Source of the DNA: JAUVUV01 sp964548275
GTDB taxonomy: Bacteria > Gemmatimonadota > Glassbacteria > GWA2-58-10
Assembly (NCBI GenBank): GCA_964548275.1
Contig: CAZJQI010000002.1
Coordinates: 84,052-148,051, forward strand
DNA: 64,000 nt
Direction of reading: 5' to 3'
Shown: piece after piece, positions 8,917-16,903 of the stretch
Position numbering within the stretch: the stretch's first letter is position 1
How the letters are laid out: each line of letters opens with the position of its first letter
Position numbers and translations under genes: made by a program
The notes under the pieces: model-generated
Database searches by the model: none
What the model saw: the letters and a program-made list of their open reading frames with translations, nothing else
Told to the model about the DNA's origin: nothing

Positions 8917-9633
8917 TTAATTACTTTGGCTTTCGTCGTAATACAGGATCCGCCCGCAGCCGTCACAGGTGTAAATCTGGCTGCCTTTACGGATATCCGC
9001 CACTTTCTGAATCGGTACATGGGCAAAACATCCACCGCAGCTGCCGCTGCTGCGAATAGGCACCACCGCCCTGTTGACTCTGGAATTCATGATCCGCTCG
9101 TATAACTTCAGCGTCGGACGGTTCACCTCCCCTGCCAGTTTTTCACGTTTCCTTTTGCAGATGGTTATTTCCTTACCAAGTTCTTTCAGCTTGACGTCCA
9201 ATTCATCTTTTTTACCCTGCCGCTCTTTGCTCAGTTCCTCAAGTCTGCCATTTTTCTCCTTGATTTCTGCTGAAAGGGCCTCGGCCTTCTCCATGTCTTG
9301 AATTATCAACTCTTCGAGCTCCTCTTTCTCCCTTTTCACCCTTTCGATCTCAGTGAGCAAAGCAGAATACTCTCTGTTTGTTTTAACCATGAGCAGCTGT
9401 TGTTTGTACTTTTTGGACATCTCGTCCAGAAAGGTTACTTTGCCTTCAGCTTCACGGATGGCAACCTTGAGGATCTTGAGCTCGGATTCCTGCTCTTCAA
9501 TCTGTGCATTCAACTCGTTGTGATCTCTCTCTATTTCTTCCATCTGGGCCGGGATACTGTCATGTTCGGCTTGGATTTTTTTGAGTTCGAGATCTAACTC
9601 CTGGAGCTTGAGCAGTACCCCCATCTCTTCCAT
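8917..9633 (-). CDS. Coiled-coil protein with C-terminal C4 zinc ribbon
   Basis: Belongs to the bacterial family of long coiled-coil proteins ending in a C4 zinc ribbon (CdsZ/Rv2229c-like). Its function is not firmly known, but it is often encoded beside rnpB, as here. The protein has 238 residues from the ATG at 9633. That start is preferred because AGGGGG lies ~8 nt upstream; a start 14 codons earlier (9675) lacks such support. Residues 1-~165 are a heptad-rich coiled coil (LKLQELDLELKKIQAEHD and onward). The last ~45 residues hold CGGC and CDGC separated by about 20 residues, the zinc site. A link to RNA metabolism is inferred only from position. Confidence 0.85.
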   Translation of the reverse strand: MEEMGVLLKLQELDLELKKIQAEHDSIPAQMEEIERDHNELNAQIEEQESELKILKVAIREAEGKVTFLDEMSKKYKQQLLMVKTNREYSALLTEIERVKREKEELEELIIQDMEKAEALSAEIKEKNGRLEELSKERQGKKDELDVKLKELGKEITICKRKREKLAGEVNRPTLKLYERIMNSRVNRAVVPIRSSGSCGGCFAHVPIQKVADIRKGSQIYTCDGCGRILYYDESQSN

Positions 9634-9699
9634 CTGCTTCCCCCTGCAAACATCAGTGATAACAGGATCATCCACATACTCCTACATTGCCTCGGAAAA

Positions 9700-9738
9700 A
9701 TAAAAAAAAGTGCACCGCCTTTAGGACAGTACACTTTT
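9700..9738 (-). terminator. Intrinsic terminator downstream of the tRNA pair
   Basis: A stem of about 10 bp with one mismatch (AAAAGTGCAC 9706-9715 with GTACACTTTT 9729-9738) is followed on the minus strand by a U-rich tract (A-runs at 9694-9709). It lies between the tRNA genes and the zinc-ribbon gene. Confidence 0.7.
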
Positions 9739-9815
9739 GCTTCCACCTGATCGTCTCTGTGGTGGACCAACTAATTTAAAATTTAAGTTTCGCATAAAGA
9801 GCTATCTCCAATCAA

Positions 9816-9892
9816 TGGTGGGCGATACTGGATTCGAACCAGTGATCTTCCGGATGTGAACCGGATGCTCTAGCCAACTGAGCCAATCGCCC
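9816..9892 (-). tRNA. tRNA-Val (anticodon CAC)
   Basis: Full cloverleaf on the minus strand: 7-bp acceptor GGGCGAT/ATCGCCC, D-arm GCTCAGTTGGCTAGAGC, anticodon stem TCCGG/CCGGA around loop TTCACAT (anticodon CAC, reading GUG), T-arm ACTGG-TTCGAAT-CCAGT, discriminator A and an encoded CCA end (9818-9816). It is spaced 17 nt from the next tRNA, so the two are likely one transcript. Confidence 0.93.
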
Positions 9893-9909
9893 GCATTTTT
9901 TTTGAATTT

Positions 9910-9986
<77 letters not shown>

Positions 9987-10005
9987 TGGAATTATTTTAA
10001 TCAAT

Positions 10006-10047
10006 AAAAAACCGGGAACATTTAAAATAAATTCTGTTCCCGGTTTT
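10006..10047 (-). terminator. Intrinsic terminator after rpoD
   Basis: Perfect 13-bp stem AAAACCGGGAACA/TGTTCCCGGTTTT (10008-10020 with 10035-10047), 14-nt loop, and U-rich sequence after it on the minus strand. It ends rpoD transcription before the tRNA pair. Confidence 0.88.
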
Positions 10048-10091
10048 GTCAACATTCTTGAATCTAAATCTGTTTGAACAACAGAATCAGA

Positions 10092-11801
10092 TTACGTGTA
10101 AAACATGTATTTGCGCAGGATTCCGCTGCGGCTTGGGTGTCTGAGTTTGCTCAAGGCCTTGGCCTCTATCTGGCGCACCCGCTCCCTGGTAACGTTGAAA
10201 ATCGCCCCGACCTCTTCCAGCGTGCGCGGGCAACCGTCATCGATACCGAAACGCAGCCGTATCACTTTTTCTTCGCGAGTGGTCAGGGTGTTCAAAGCGT
10301 TAGCGATCTGGTCCCGGAGCATGGAGAAGGCTGCGTTCTTGGCCGGGGAATCGGCCTGGGTGTCTTCGATCAAGTCGCCGATAGAACTGTCGTCGCTGTC
10401 TTTGATAAAGTCGTTCAGCGAGATTGTCTCCTGGCTGATTTTCATCACCTCGCGAACTTTTTCCACTGGCAGGCCTAACCGGGTACTAATCTGCTCCGGT
10501 TTGGGCTCGCAGCCATATTCCTGGACGAGTTTCCACGAGATGCGGTTAACCTTGTTGAGAGCCTCTATCATGTGCACAGGAACCCGGATAACCCTGGACT
10601 GCTCGGCAATTGCCCGGGTAATTGCCTGGCGGATCCACCAGGTAGCATACGTGCTGAACTTGTAGCCCTTGCGGTAATCGAATTTTTCGGTGGCGCGCAT
10701 CAGGCCCTTGTTCCCCTCCTGGATCAGGTCCAGGAATTCAAGGCCCCGGTTGATATACCGTTTGGCTACCGAGATCACCAGCCTCACGTTGGCCTTGATC
10801 AGCATCTGCTTGGCATCGTTAACCGCATCGGTGTACTTGCCCAGGCGCCGGCTGAGCCGGCTAAATTCACTCTGAGTCATGCTGTATTCTTTTTCCATCC
10901 GGCAAAGGCGGGAATGAATCTCGGTGCGGTAGCGGGATAGATCGGTGAGTTCCGCATCCCCGAAATATCCCATTCCTGCCTTGCGTGCCAGGTACTGCCT
11001 GACTTTGGAGGCCGGTATAGGCTTGGCGGCCTTTTTAACCCGCACAATTACCCGGTCCATATAGGCGAGACGCCGGGTAAGATCCTCCATTTCCGCATTG
11101 ATATCGCGGATCGAATCGGCAAGACGTTGAATCTGGACATAGTTCAGAGGCATGCGCATAAATATTTTTTTCAGCGACTTCCGCTCGGTATCAATCTCAT
11201 TATGCAAACGCCTGCGATTCTTCTTGCTCAGTTTTTCGGAATCCTGCCCCAGCTTGCATATTTTCACATATTTGTCCTCAGCCTGGTTGAGCCTTTTCAT
11301 GATCCGCTGTTTTTCCCGCTGGCCGAGCCAGGCGCCTTTCCAGTCAACCATGTCGCTATCGACAAAATCCTCGATTGCCAGGCTGTCCTGCTCGATTCTT
11401 TCTCTTTCTTCCAGAAGCAGTTTATAAGAAACCTGGCAATCGAAAAGAGCCGCTTTTATCTTGCGCCTGCCCCGATCAATCACCTGAGCCAGAGAAACTT
11501 CGGCCTGCCTGTCCAGTAGAGAGACGCGGCCCATTTCGCGAAGATACAACCTGACCGGATCGTCGGAAATACCGCTGGAGTCGTCTTGCTCTTTCCGTCG
11601 AAGCAGCCGCTTTTTAGTTTTCAGCTCTTCTTGTTTATAGAGTTCTTCAAGAGACCCTGCAGCCTCAGCTTTCCCAGATGAAGAATAGCCGAGCCGGCTG
11701 CTGTGCTGCCTGCCGATATTTTTTTCGTTTTCCACTCTGGCGTCTGTTCTGGCCATTGCGACCCTATCCTGCAACCTGGATGAACTGTTTTCGGTTTTCA
11801 T
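10092..11801 (-). CDS. rpoD: RNA polymerase primary sigma factor RpoD
   Basis: Housekeeping sigma-70 that directs RNA polymerase to -35/-10 promoters. The 569 residues show region 1.2 (DDPVRLYLREMG, ~80), a Lys/Arg-rich non-conserved region (~100-320), region 2 (ANVRLVISVAKRYINRGLEF, then FSTYATWWIRQAITRAI, ~335-395), region 3 (~400-470) and region 4.2 with the helix-turn-helix TLEEVGAIFNVTRERVRQIE (~515-545). The N-terminus before 1.2 is short and basic, with no obvious acidic region 1.1. The first ATG (11801) lacks a Shine-Dalgarno sequence; the ATG at 11756 (Met16) has AGGATAGGG upstream and may be the true start. Both are plausible. Confidence 0.95.
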   Translation of the reverse strand: MKTENSSSRLQDRVAMARTDARVENEKNIGRQHSSRLGYSSSGKAEAAGSLEELYKQEELKTKKRLLRRKEQDDSSGISDDPVRLYLREMGRVSLLDRQAEVSLAQVIDRGRRKIKAALFDCQVSYKLLLEERERIEQDSLAIEDFVDSDMVDWKGAWLGQREKQRIMKRLNQAEDKYVKICKLGQDSEKLSKKNRRRLHNEIDTERKSLKKIFMRMPLNYVQIQRLADSIRDINAEMEDLTRRLAYMDRVIVRVKKAAKPIPASKVRQYLARKAGMGYFGDAELTDLSRYRTEIHSRLCRMEKEYSMTQSEFSRLSRRLGKYTDAVNDAKQMLIKANVRLVISVAKRYINRGLEFLDLIQEGNKGLMRATEKFDYRKGYKFSTYATWWIRQAITRAIAEQSRVIRVPVHMIEALNKVNRISWKLVQEYGCEPKPEQISTRLGLPVEKVREVMKISQETISLNDFIKDSDDSSIGDLIEDTQADSPAKNAAFSMLRDQIANALNTLTTREEKVIRLRFGIDDGCPRTLEEVGAIFNVTRERVRQIEAKALSKLRHPSRSGILRKYMFYT

Positions 11802-12076
11802 TTACCGAAAAAAGTCATCTGAAATGGACAAAATGCAATCCGGTTGAAAAATACAATGATAAAGTAAAGAGACTTTTGGCGGGGAGAAAGGAACCAGATT
11901 CCGGTTAGATAAACCAAAGGCCATTTTAATCTCTTGGCTTGGGGTAAAGAATAAACTCTTATTCGCTTTAAAAGCACCAGTGAATCCCGGTGTTCGTAAG
12001 TAACGCAAATTAAAAGAGCATTCTTTTTACCGGAAAAATTTGTCGCAAGCTCAAAATTTTACATATTATTTGTGCT
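11802..12076 (-). other. Long 5' leader of rpoD (no confident gene)
   Basis: About 270 nt separate the predicted transcription start (~12076) from the rpoD ATG. A 68-codon reading frame (12008 to 11802) ends with TAA directly before the rpoD ATG (TAAATG). It has no recognisable family, no clear ribosome-binding site and a composition like non-coding DNA. It could be a leader peptide coupling rpoD translation, but I do not call it as a gene. Confidence 0.35.
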
Positions 12077-12082
12077 TTGTTT

Positions 12083-12111
12083 AATGTAAGTGGTAGGGAA
12101 GCAAATGTCAA
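12083..12111 (-). promoter_or_regulatory. Sigma-70-type promoter for rpoD
   Basis: On the minus strand TTGACA (12111-12106, perfect -35) is followed after exactly 17 nt by TACATT (12088-12083, 4 of 6 matches to -10). It lies just downstream of the dnaG stop codon and points at rpoD, so rpoD can be expressed independently of dnaG. Confidence 0.72.
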
Positions 12112-12133
12112 CGGAAGTTTAATTTTTAATAAA

Positions 12134-13933
12134 TTATTTATTGTCACCTTGCATTATTTGAAATTTTTGATTCTGTAAATCTTTTTGGATTCTTTGTAAT
12201 TCTATATCATCCTTATTTTTAAATTGTTTATAAAGCTCCTGCATTCTTCTATCTATTTGTTTTATTTTCAACTCTCGCCAGCAGCGATCAAAAACACTCT
12301 CCGGAGGGTGCGGCGGCTCAATTTTATTATAATCCACCATTTTTCGGTTTTGTTCATTTACCTTTTCGATTAATGAATAAACTGACTCAGGTAGTGTTTC
12401 ATATAGTTTTTCAACTAAGTTCCGCATGCCTTGTTGGGATACATTTACCAGAGCTTCAAAAACTTGTGCAATTTTTTCATCGCTGAAAGGATTATCCCCC
12501 AACTTATCTATAGTTTTTTGGATATATTCTGGATGTACAAAGCAAAGAGCAAGGAGATAAAACTCTGTTTTCTTGACAATCCGCTCAGCTTCAAGCCGTT
12601 CTGGTGAAGGTGGTTTTCCGGCCCTGGTGGTTAGCAGGGAGCTGATCCGGTTTAACCGCTCGGCCATCACTGTTTCCGGAACCCCGATAAACTCCGCGGT
12701 CTTTTTCAAGTACAGGTTTCTGACCAGTTCATTTCGGCAGCGGGCCACGCTTTCGAGCAATTTTTCTGCGCCCTTTTCCTGTTCGGAAACAATCTCGAAA
12801 TCAAGCCGCTGGCTGATAATCTCCATTTTCCGGTCGAGGAAATCGGAGGCTTTGTGAAGGAGCCGGTGGAAAGCCTGGAGCCCTTTGTTGCGCATGAAAT
12901 CATCGGGGTCCATTCCTTTGGGCAGGGTTATCACCCGCACGTTAACCCCTGCTCCCAGCAACTCGTCACCCCCGCGGAAAGTGGCTTTCAGGCCTGCCGG
13001 GTCGGCGTCATAAAGTAGAAACACCTCCCGGGCATATCGTCCCAGAAGCCTCGCCTGTTCCGAGGTGAGCGCGGTGCCCAGCGGGGCGACGACATTTTCC
13101 TGGCCGTGCTGGTGAAGGCTCAGCAGGTCCATGTAGCCCTCTACCACTATCGCTTTGGATTCCTTGCTGATCACGCCTCTGGCCTTGTCAAGCCCGAAAA
13201 GGATCTCGCCCTTATGGAAAAGGGCTGTCTCCGAGGTATTGAGATACTTCGGCTGCTGCTGCTCCTCCAGCACCCTCCCTCCGAAACCGATTGTGCGGCC
13301 CCTGATATCGCGGATGGGGAAAATCACCCTGGCCCTGAAACGGTCGTAAGATTCTCCGCCCTCCTCGGCGGGGTGAAGAAGGCCGACAGCGATCAGGGTT
13401 TGTTCTTCGATACCGTGTTGCAGCGCGGCCTTTTTCAGGGAGTTGCGGGACTGGGGAGCCCAGCCAAGCTGGAAATTATCGATCAGAGACTGATCCAGGC
13501 CACGCCCTCTGAGATACTGCAGGGCACCGCGGCCCTCATCCTCGGAGACCAAAAGGCGGTGATAGTATTCGGCGGCGAAAGTATTTGTATAGAACAGTTT
13601 CTCCCTTTCCGCATCCTCTTTTTGAGGGATGTCGCTCTTGGGAACCTGGATACCCAGTCGCTCGGCAAGAAATTCCACAGCCTGCATGAAAGTGAGTTTC
13701 TGGTGCTCCATTAAAAAAGTGTACACGTCTCCTGCCGCGCCACAGCCGAAACATTTATAAAAATTCTTATCCGGGGTAACGGTGAATGAGGGGGTGCGTT
13801 CACTGTGGAACGGACACAGTCCGACCCAGTTTTTACCCCTCTTTTTCAGGGAAACGTACTGTCCGATCACTTCCACGATATCGATCTGTTCCCGCAGCCT
13901 GTCGATAAAATCATCAGGCAGATAAGCAGCCAT
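12134..13933 (-). CDS. dnaG: DNA primase DnaG
   Basis: Synthesises RNA primers at the replication fork. It has 599 residues from the ATG at 13933. The reading frame is open for 35 more codons upstream, but those lack primase similarity and would overlap mutS2. The N-terminal zinc domain has C40, H43, C61 and C64 (LCPFH ... YKCFGCG), matching the CHC2 type. The catalytic TOPRIM core includes VVEGYMDLLSLHQHG (~260) and LLYDADPAGLKA. The C-terminal ~150 residues are a DnaB-binding-like helical domain with more AT-rich codons. The order mutS2-dnaG-rpoD is on one strand; dnaG-rpoD pairing is the usual macromolecular-synthesis arrangement. Confidence 0.95.
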   Translation of the reverse strand: MAAYLPDDFIDRLREQIDIVEVIGQYVSLKKRGKNWVGLCPFHSERTPSFTVTPDKNFYKCFGCGAAGDVYTFLMEHQKLTFMQAVEFLAERLGIQVPKSDIPQKEDAEREKLFYTNTFAAEYYHRLLVSEDEGRGALQYLRGRGLDQSLIDNFQLGWAPQSRNSLKKAALQHGIEEQTLIAVGLLHPAEEGGESYDRFRARVIFPIRDIRGRTIGFGGRVLEEQQQPKYLNTSETALFHKGEILFGLDKARGVISKESKAIVVEGYMDLLSLHQHGQENVVAPLGTALTSEQARLLGRYAREVFLLYDADPAGLKATFRGGDELLGAGVNVRVITLPKGMDPDDFMRNKGLQAFHRLLHKASDFLDRKMEIISQRLDFEIVSEQEKGAEKLLESVARCRNELVRNLYLKKTAEFIGVPETVMAERLNRISSLLTTRAGKPPSPERLEAERIVKKTEFYLLALCFVHPEYIQKTIDKLGDNPFSDEKIAQVFEALVNVSQQGMRNLVEKLYETLPESVYSLIEKVNEQNRKMVDYNKIEPPHPPESVFDRCWRELKIKQIDRRMQELYKQFKNKDDIELQRIQKDLQNQKFQIMQGDNK

Positions 13934-13989
13934 AATTCCGCGTCCGTAGTAAAAGACAAAACAATCAGATTTATACTGACTTTGCCCGG

Positions 13990-16413
13990 CTAGTGCGCCA
14001 GGCTGACAACAGTCGCCCCGATCCCACCCTCGTTCCAAGCACCCGGATGGAAACTTTCCACGCGTTTATCCTCAGTCAACAGTTCGGCCACTTTCGCGCG
14101 GAGGGCTCCAGTACCTTTACCATGTACCACAAGCACCTGTGTCAGACCGCTCATAACGGCACCGGAGAGGAAACGGTCGAGTTCCTGGCCGATCTCATCA
14201 GCGCGCATGCCGCGCAGGTCGAGCTTATTACTCACTTCCGCAGTATCGGAGTCCGAGCCTATCGAGGACAGATCGAAGGCGACTCTCTGTTGGCGGGATT
14301 TCCTGCGACCGATTTTCTGCAGCTCCTCCCCGGTAATACTCATCCTGGCGCGGCCAGCAACCACTGTGTATTTACCCGATCTGTCCGGCCCATCCACCAC
14401 CTCCCCCTCCAGTGCGAGGTGAGCAACCTTCACCCGGTCGCCCACAGAAATAGGTTCTGCTCTTTTCTCCGCTGCTATCTCACGTGCGTCAGGTGCTGAG
14501 CTGGGGTGTTTCATCTCGCGTATCCTGTTCTCGATGGCACTGCGTGCGGTTCGCGCAGCCTCCCGGGCGTTTTCCCGCTCGGCGTATTCGCGCTCCAGCC
14601 GGGCGATCACTCCTTCCACCTCCTTGCGTGCCTGGAGCAGCTCCTGGCGCAGGCGTTCGCTCATCCGGTCCTCGAAACTCTTCTCCAACTCCTCCAGTTC
14701 ATCTGCGCGCTGGTCGAGAAGGCCTTTTTCATCTTCCAGCGCTCGGGCCCTGCGTTCGATTTCGGCCCGCTCAGCTTCCACCGCTTCGAGCTGCCGGGTG
14801 AGTTTTTTCTGCTGGTCTTCAAGACGAGCAATGTACTGATTGATATTGACAACCGCTCCTGTCATGTATTCCTCTGCCCTGGCCAACACAGACTGATCCA
14901 GGCCAATGTTTTTCGCAATGGCCAGACCGTAGCTCTGGCCGGGAATCCCTTTGCGGAAAATGAAAGCTGGTTTCATCTTCTCGGTGTCGAACTCGAGTGA
15001 ACCATTGACCAGCCCAGGTATCAGTTCAAAGAGAAGTTTCAATTCGCCGTAATGAGTTGTGCACAGTGTAAGACACCCAAGGCGGGTAAGGCGCTCCAGC
15101 ACTGCAGATGCAAGGGCTGCTCCCTCGGCCGGGTCAGTGCCCACCCCTACCTCATCCAGAAGGACCAGGCTGCGCGGCATGCCGTTTTCGAGCGCCTGTT
15201 TAAGGTCCCAGACATGGCCGCTGAATGTGCTCAGGTCCTTATCAATCGACTGCTCATCCCCGATAGCGGTGATTACCGCCTCGAACACGGGAAGGCTGGA
15301 GCCCTCATTCAGCGGTGGGAAAATCCCGCTCTGCGCCATCAGGGAAACCAGGCCGACAGTTTTGAGCAGGACTGTCTTGCCCCCGGCGTTGGGTCCGGAG
15401 ACAAGCAAGGTGCGTTCTTTCTGTTCGAGGTGGAGGTCGAGCGGCACAACGGGCTGAGCATGCTGAACCTCTCTGGAGATGAGAAGAGGATGGCGTGCCT
15501 TTTTCAGCAGAAATTCTCCTTCACGGTTGACTGCCGGCCTGAAGCAGGAATACTCATGAGCGTATCTGGCCCTGGCATACAGGCTGTCAATCCGGGCGAG
15601 AATGTCGATATTGACTTTCAGTTGTTCCCGGTTCTGCTCCAGGCCCGCACTCAGCCCGGCGAGAATCCTGTGGATCTCGCGCCGGATGTCGAGTTCGATT
15701 TCCCGCAAGCGGTTGTTGAGATGAACCACCTGCTCGGGTTCGATAAAAAGAGTGTTGCCGCTGGCGCTCTCACCCTGGATAATTCCCGGGCAGCTGTGCA
15801 TCTCGCTGCGCAGGATTGCGAGCACGTATCTTTCCTGGCGCAGGGTGACAAAATTCTCACCAACAGAGCCCTCCTCTGCCAGGCGCTCGGTTATATCGTG
15901 CAGTTTTTTCTCGATCCGCTCGCGGACAGCGCGGGAATCTTTTCTCAGTTTGCTCAAGACAGGGGAAGCACTGCTTCGCACCTCGTTGTTTTCATCGAAC
16001 ACCCGGTTGATTTCGCGGTGAAGATTTTCGAAGGGCTCGAGCTGGCCGGCCAGCAAACTCAGCATCGGCAGGGAATCCTCCCTTCGCAGAATATAGCTTC
16101 TGACCTGGCCGGCGCCCTCCAACAGCTTGCCGAAAAGGACGATTTCGCCTTCCTCGAGCACCACTCCCGGCTTTGTGAGCCGGGCCACCTGCTCGGCGAG
16201 CACCGGGGTTTCCGGCGGCCTGAAATTGGCCTCACCCGTGGTGATCGAAATCATTTCGGAAAGCCGGTTGAACTCGTCCTCGATAAACTGCAAATCATCA
16301 ACCGGCACAATAGACAGTACGCGTGCTTTCCCCTCCTCACTTACAGCGTATCCGCTGATCATCTCCAGCACGCGGTCGTATTCAAGTATTTTTCGGGTCT
16401 GTTGGCTGATCAT
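13990..16413 (-). CDS. mutS2: Endonuclease MutS2
   Basis: MutS-family ATPase with a C-terminal Smr nuclease domain. It is implicated in suppressing recombination and, in Bacillus, in rescuing collided ribosomes. The 807 residues have the MutS core (1-300), an ATPase with Walker A GPNAGGKT (~340) and Walker B LVLLDEVGVGTDP (~420), a long charged coiled coil (~500-640), a KOW/SH3-like segment (~655-700) and the Smr domain (~728-807), with LDLRGMRADEIGQELD and VVHGKGTGALR. It lacks the MutS mismatch-recognition domain I, as expected for MutS2. ATG start at 16413; the next gene, dnaG, begins 56 nt after its stop. Confidence 0.95.
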   Translation of the reverse strand: MISQQTRKILEYDRVLEMISGYAVSEEGKARVLSIVPVDDLQFIEDEFNRLSEMISITTGEANFRPPETPVLAEQVARLTKPGVVLEEGEIVLFGKLLEGAGQVRSYILRREDSLPMLSLLAGQLEPFENLHREINRVFDENNEVRSSASPVLSKLRKDSRAVRERIEKKLHDITERLAEEGSVGENFVTLRQERYVLAILRSEMHSCPGIIQGESASGNTLFIEPEQVVHLNNRLREIELDIRREIHRILAGLSAGLEQNREQLKVNIDILARIDSLYARARYAHEYSCFRPAVNREGEFLLKKARHPLLISREVQHAQPVVPLDLHLEQKERTLLVSGPNAGGKTVLLKTVGLVSLMAQSGIFPPLNEGSSLPVFEAVITAIGDEQSIDKDLSTFSGHVWDLKQALENGMPRSLVLLDEVGVGTDPAEGAALASAVLERLTRLGCLTLCTTHYGELKLLFELIPGLVNGSLEFDTEKMKPAFIFRKGIPGQSYGLAIAKNIGLDQSVLARAEEYMTGAVVNINQYIARLEDQQKKLTRQLEAVEAERAEIERRARALEDEKGLLDQRADELEELEKSFEDRMSERLRQELLQARKEVEGVIARLEREYAERENAREAARTARSAIENRIREMKHPSSAPDAREIAAEKRAEPISVGDRVKVAHLALEGEVVDGPDRSGKYTVVAGRARMSITGEELQKIGRRKSRQQRVAFDLSSIGSDSDTAEVSNKLDLRGMRADEIGQELDRFLSGAVMSGLTQVLVVHGKGTGALRAKVAELLTEDKRVESFHPGAWNEGGIGATVVSLAH

Positions 16414-16492
16414 GGATAACGGGATAGTAGAAGTGAATCTGCTTTCAAATTTTAATACAGCAGGCAGCTAGTCGCTATAAAAAAGTAAAAAT

Positions 16493-16529
16493 AAAAAAAG
16501 CCTTTAACAGCTTTAAACTTGTTAAAGGC
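16493..16529 (-). terminator. Intrinsic terminator after rpsU
   Basis: Perfect 10-bp stem GCCTTTAACA/TGTTAAAGGC (16500-16509 with 16520-16529), 10-nt loop, and seven U residues after it on the minus strand (16493-16499). It separates rpsU from mutS2. Confidence 0.85.
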
Positions 16530-16596
16530 CTTCCTTTGCTGATTACTCAAAAGAACAATCATATAACTCCCACAAAGATCCCGGCGGTAGAGGAAA

Positions 16597-16788
16597 TCAA
16601 CGGCGGGAAAAATCTTTTTTCAGTTTCCTTCTTGCCGAGTTTATTTTACGCTTACGTCTTTCGCTTGGTTTTTCGAAGTGTCTATGTTTGCGGAGATCGG
16701 AAAGAATCCCGGCTTTTTCACACTTTTTCTTGAATCTTTTTAAAGCCTTTTCAAAAGATTCGCCTTCCTCGATAAGAACTTCCGGCAC
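16597..16788 (-). CDS. rpsU: 30S ribosomal protein bS21
   Basis: Small basic protein of the 30S platform near the anti-Shine-Dalgarno region. The 63-residue length and sequence are typical: N-terminal PEVLIEEGESFEKALKRFKKK, then an Arg/Lys-rich tail (SERRKRKINSARRKLKK). The start is GTG (16788-16786) behind a near-perfect AAGGAGG located 6-7 nt upstream. It lies alone between the acidic-protein gene and mutS2, with its own terminator. A strong ribosome-binding site fits a highly expressed ribosomal protein. Confidence 0.95.
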   Translation of the reverse strand: MPEVLIEEGESFEKALKRFKKKCEKAGILSDLRKHRHFEKPSERRKRKINSARRKLKKDFSRR

Positions 16789-16903
16789 GCAATTACCTCC
16801 TTATTGTTGAGTATTCAAGTTATAAAAGGAAAAGTAATCTCAAGCTAATTGCCTAAGGTCATAAAGTCAAGAACAACTGTTAATTCTTCGTTCAGCCTTT
16901 GCT

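Noticed and set aside
8539..9105. 188-codon plus-strand frame over the RNase P RNA
   Set aside because: The region is explained by conserved rnpB motifs and the P1 helix on the minus strand.
15052..16419. 455-codon plus-strand frame antisense to mutS2
   Set aside because: Shadow of mutS2; no recognisable protein, no ribosome-binding site.
16865..16895. AAGAA...TTCTT hairpin downstream of the acidic protein gene as a terminator
   Set aside because: Short, imperfect stem and no U-tract on the minus strand.
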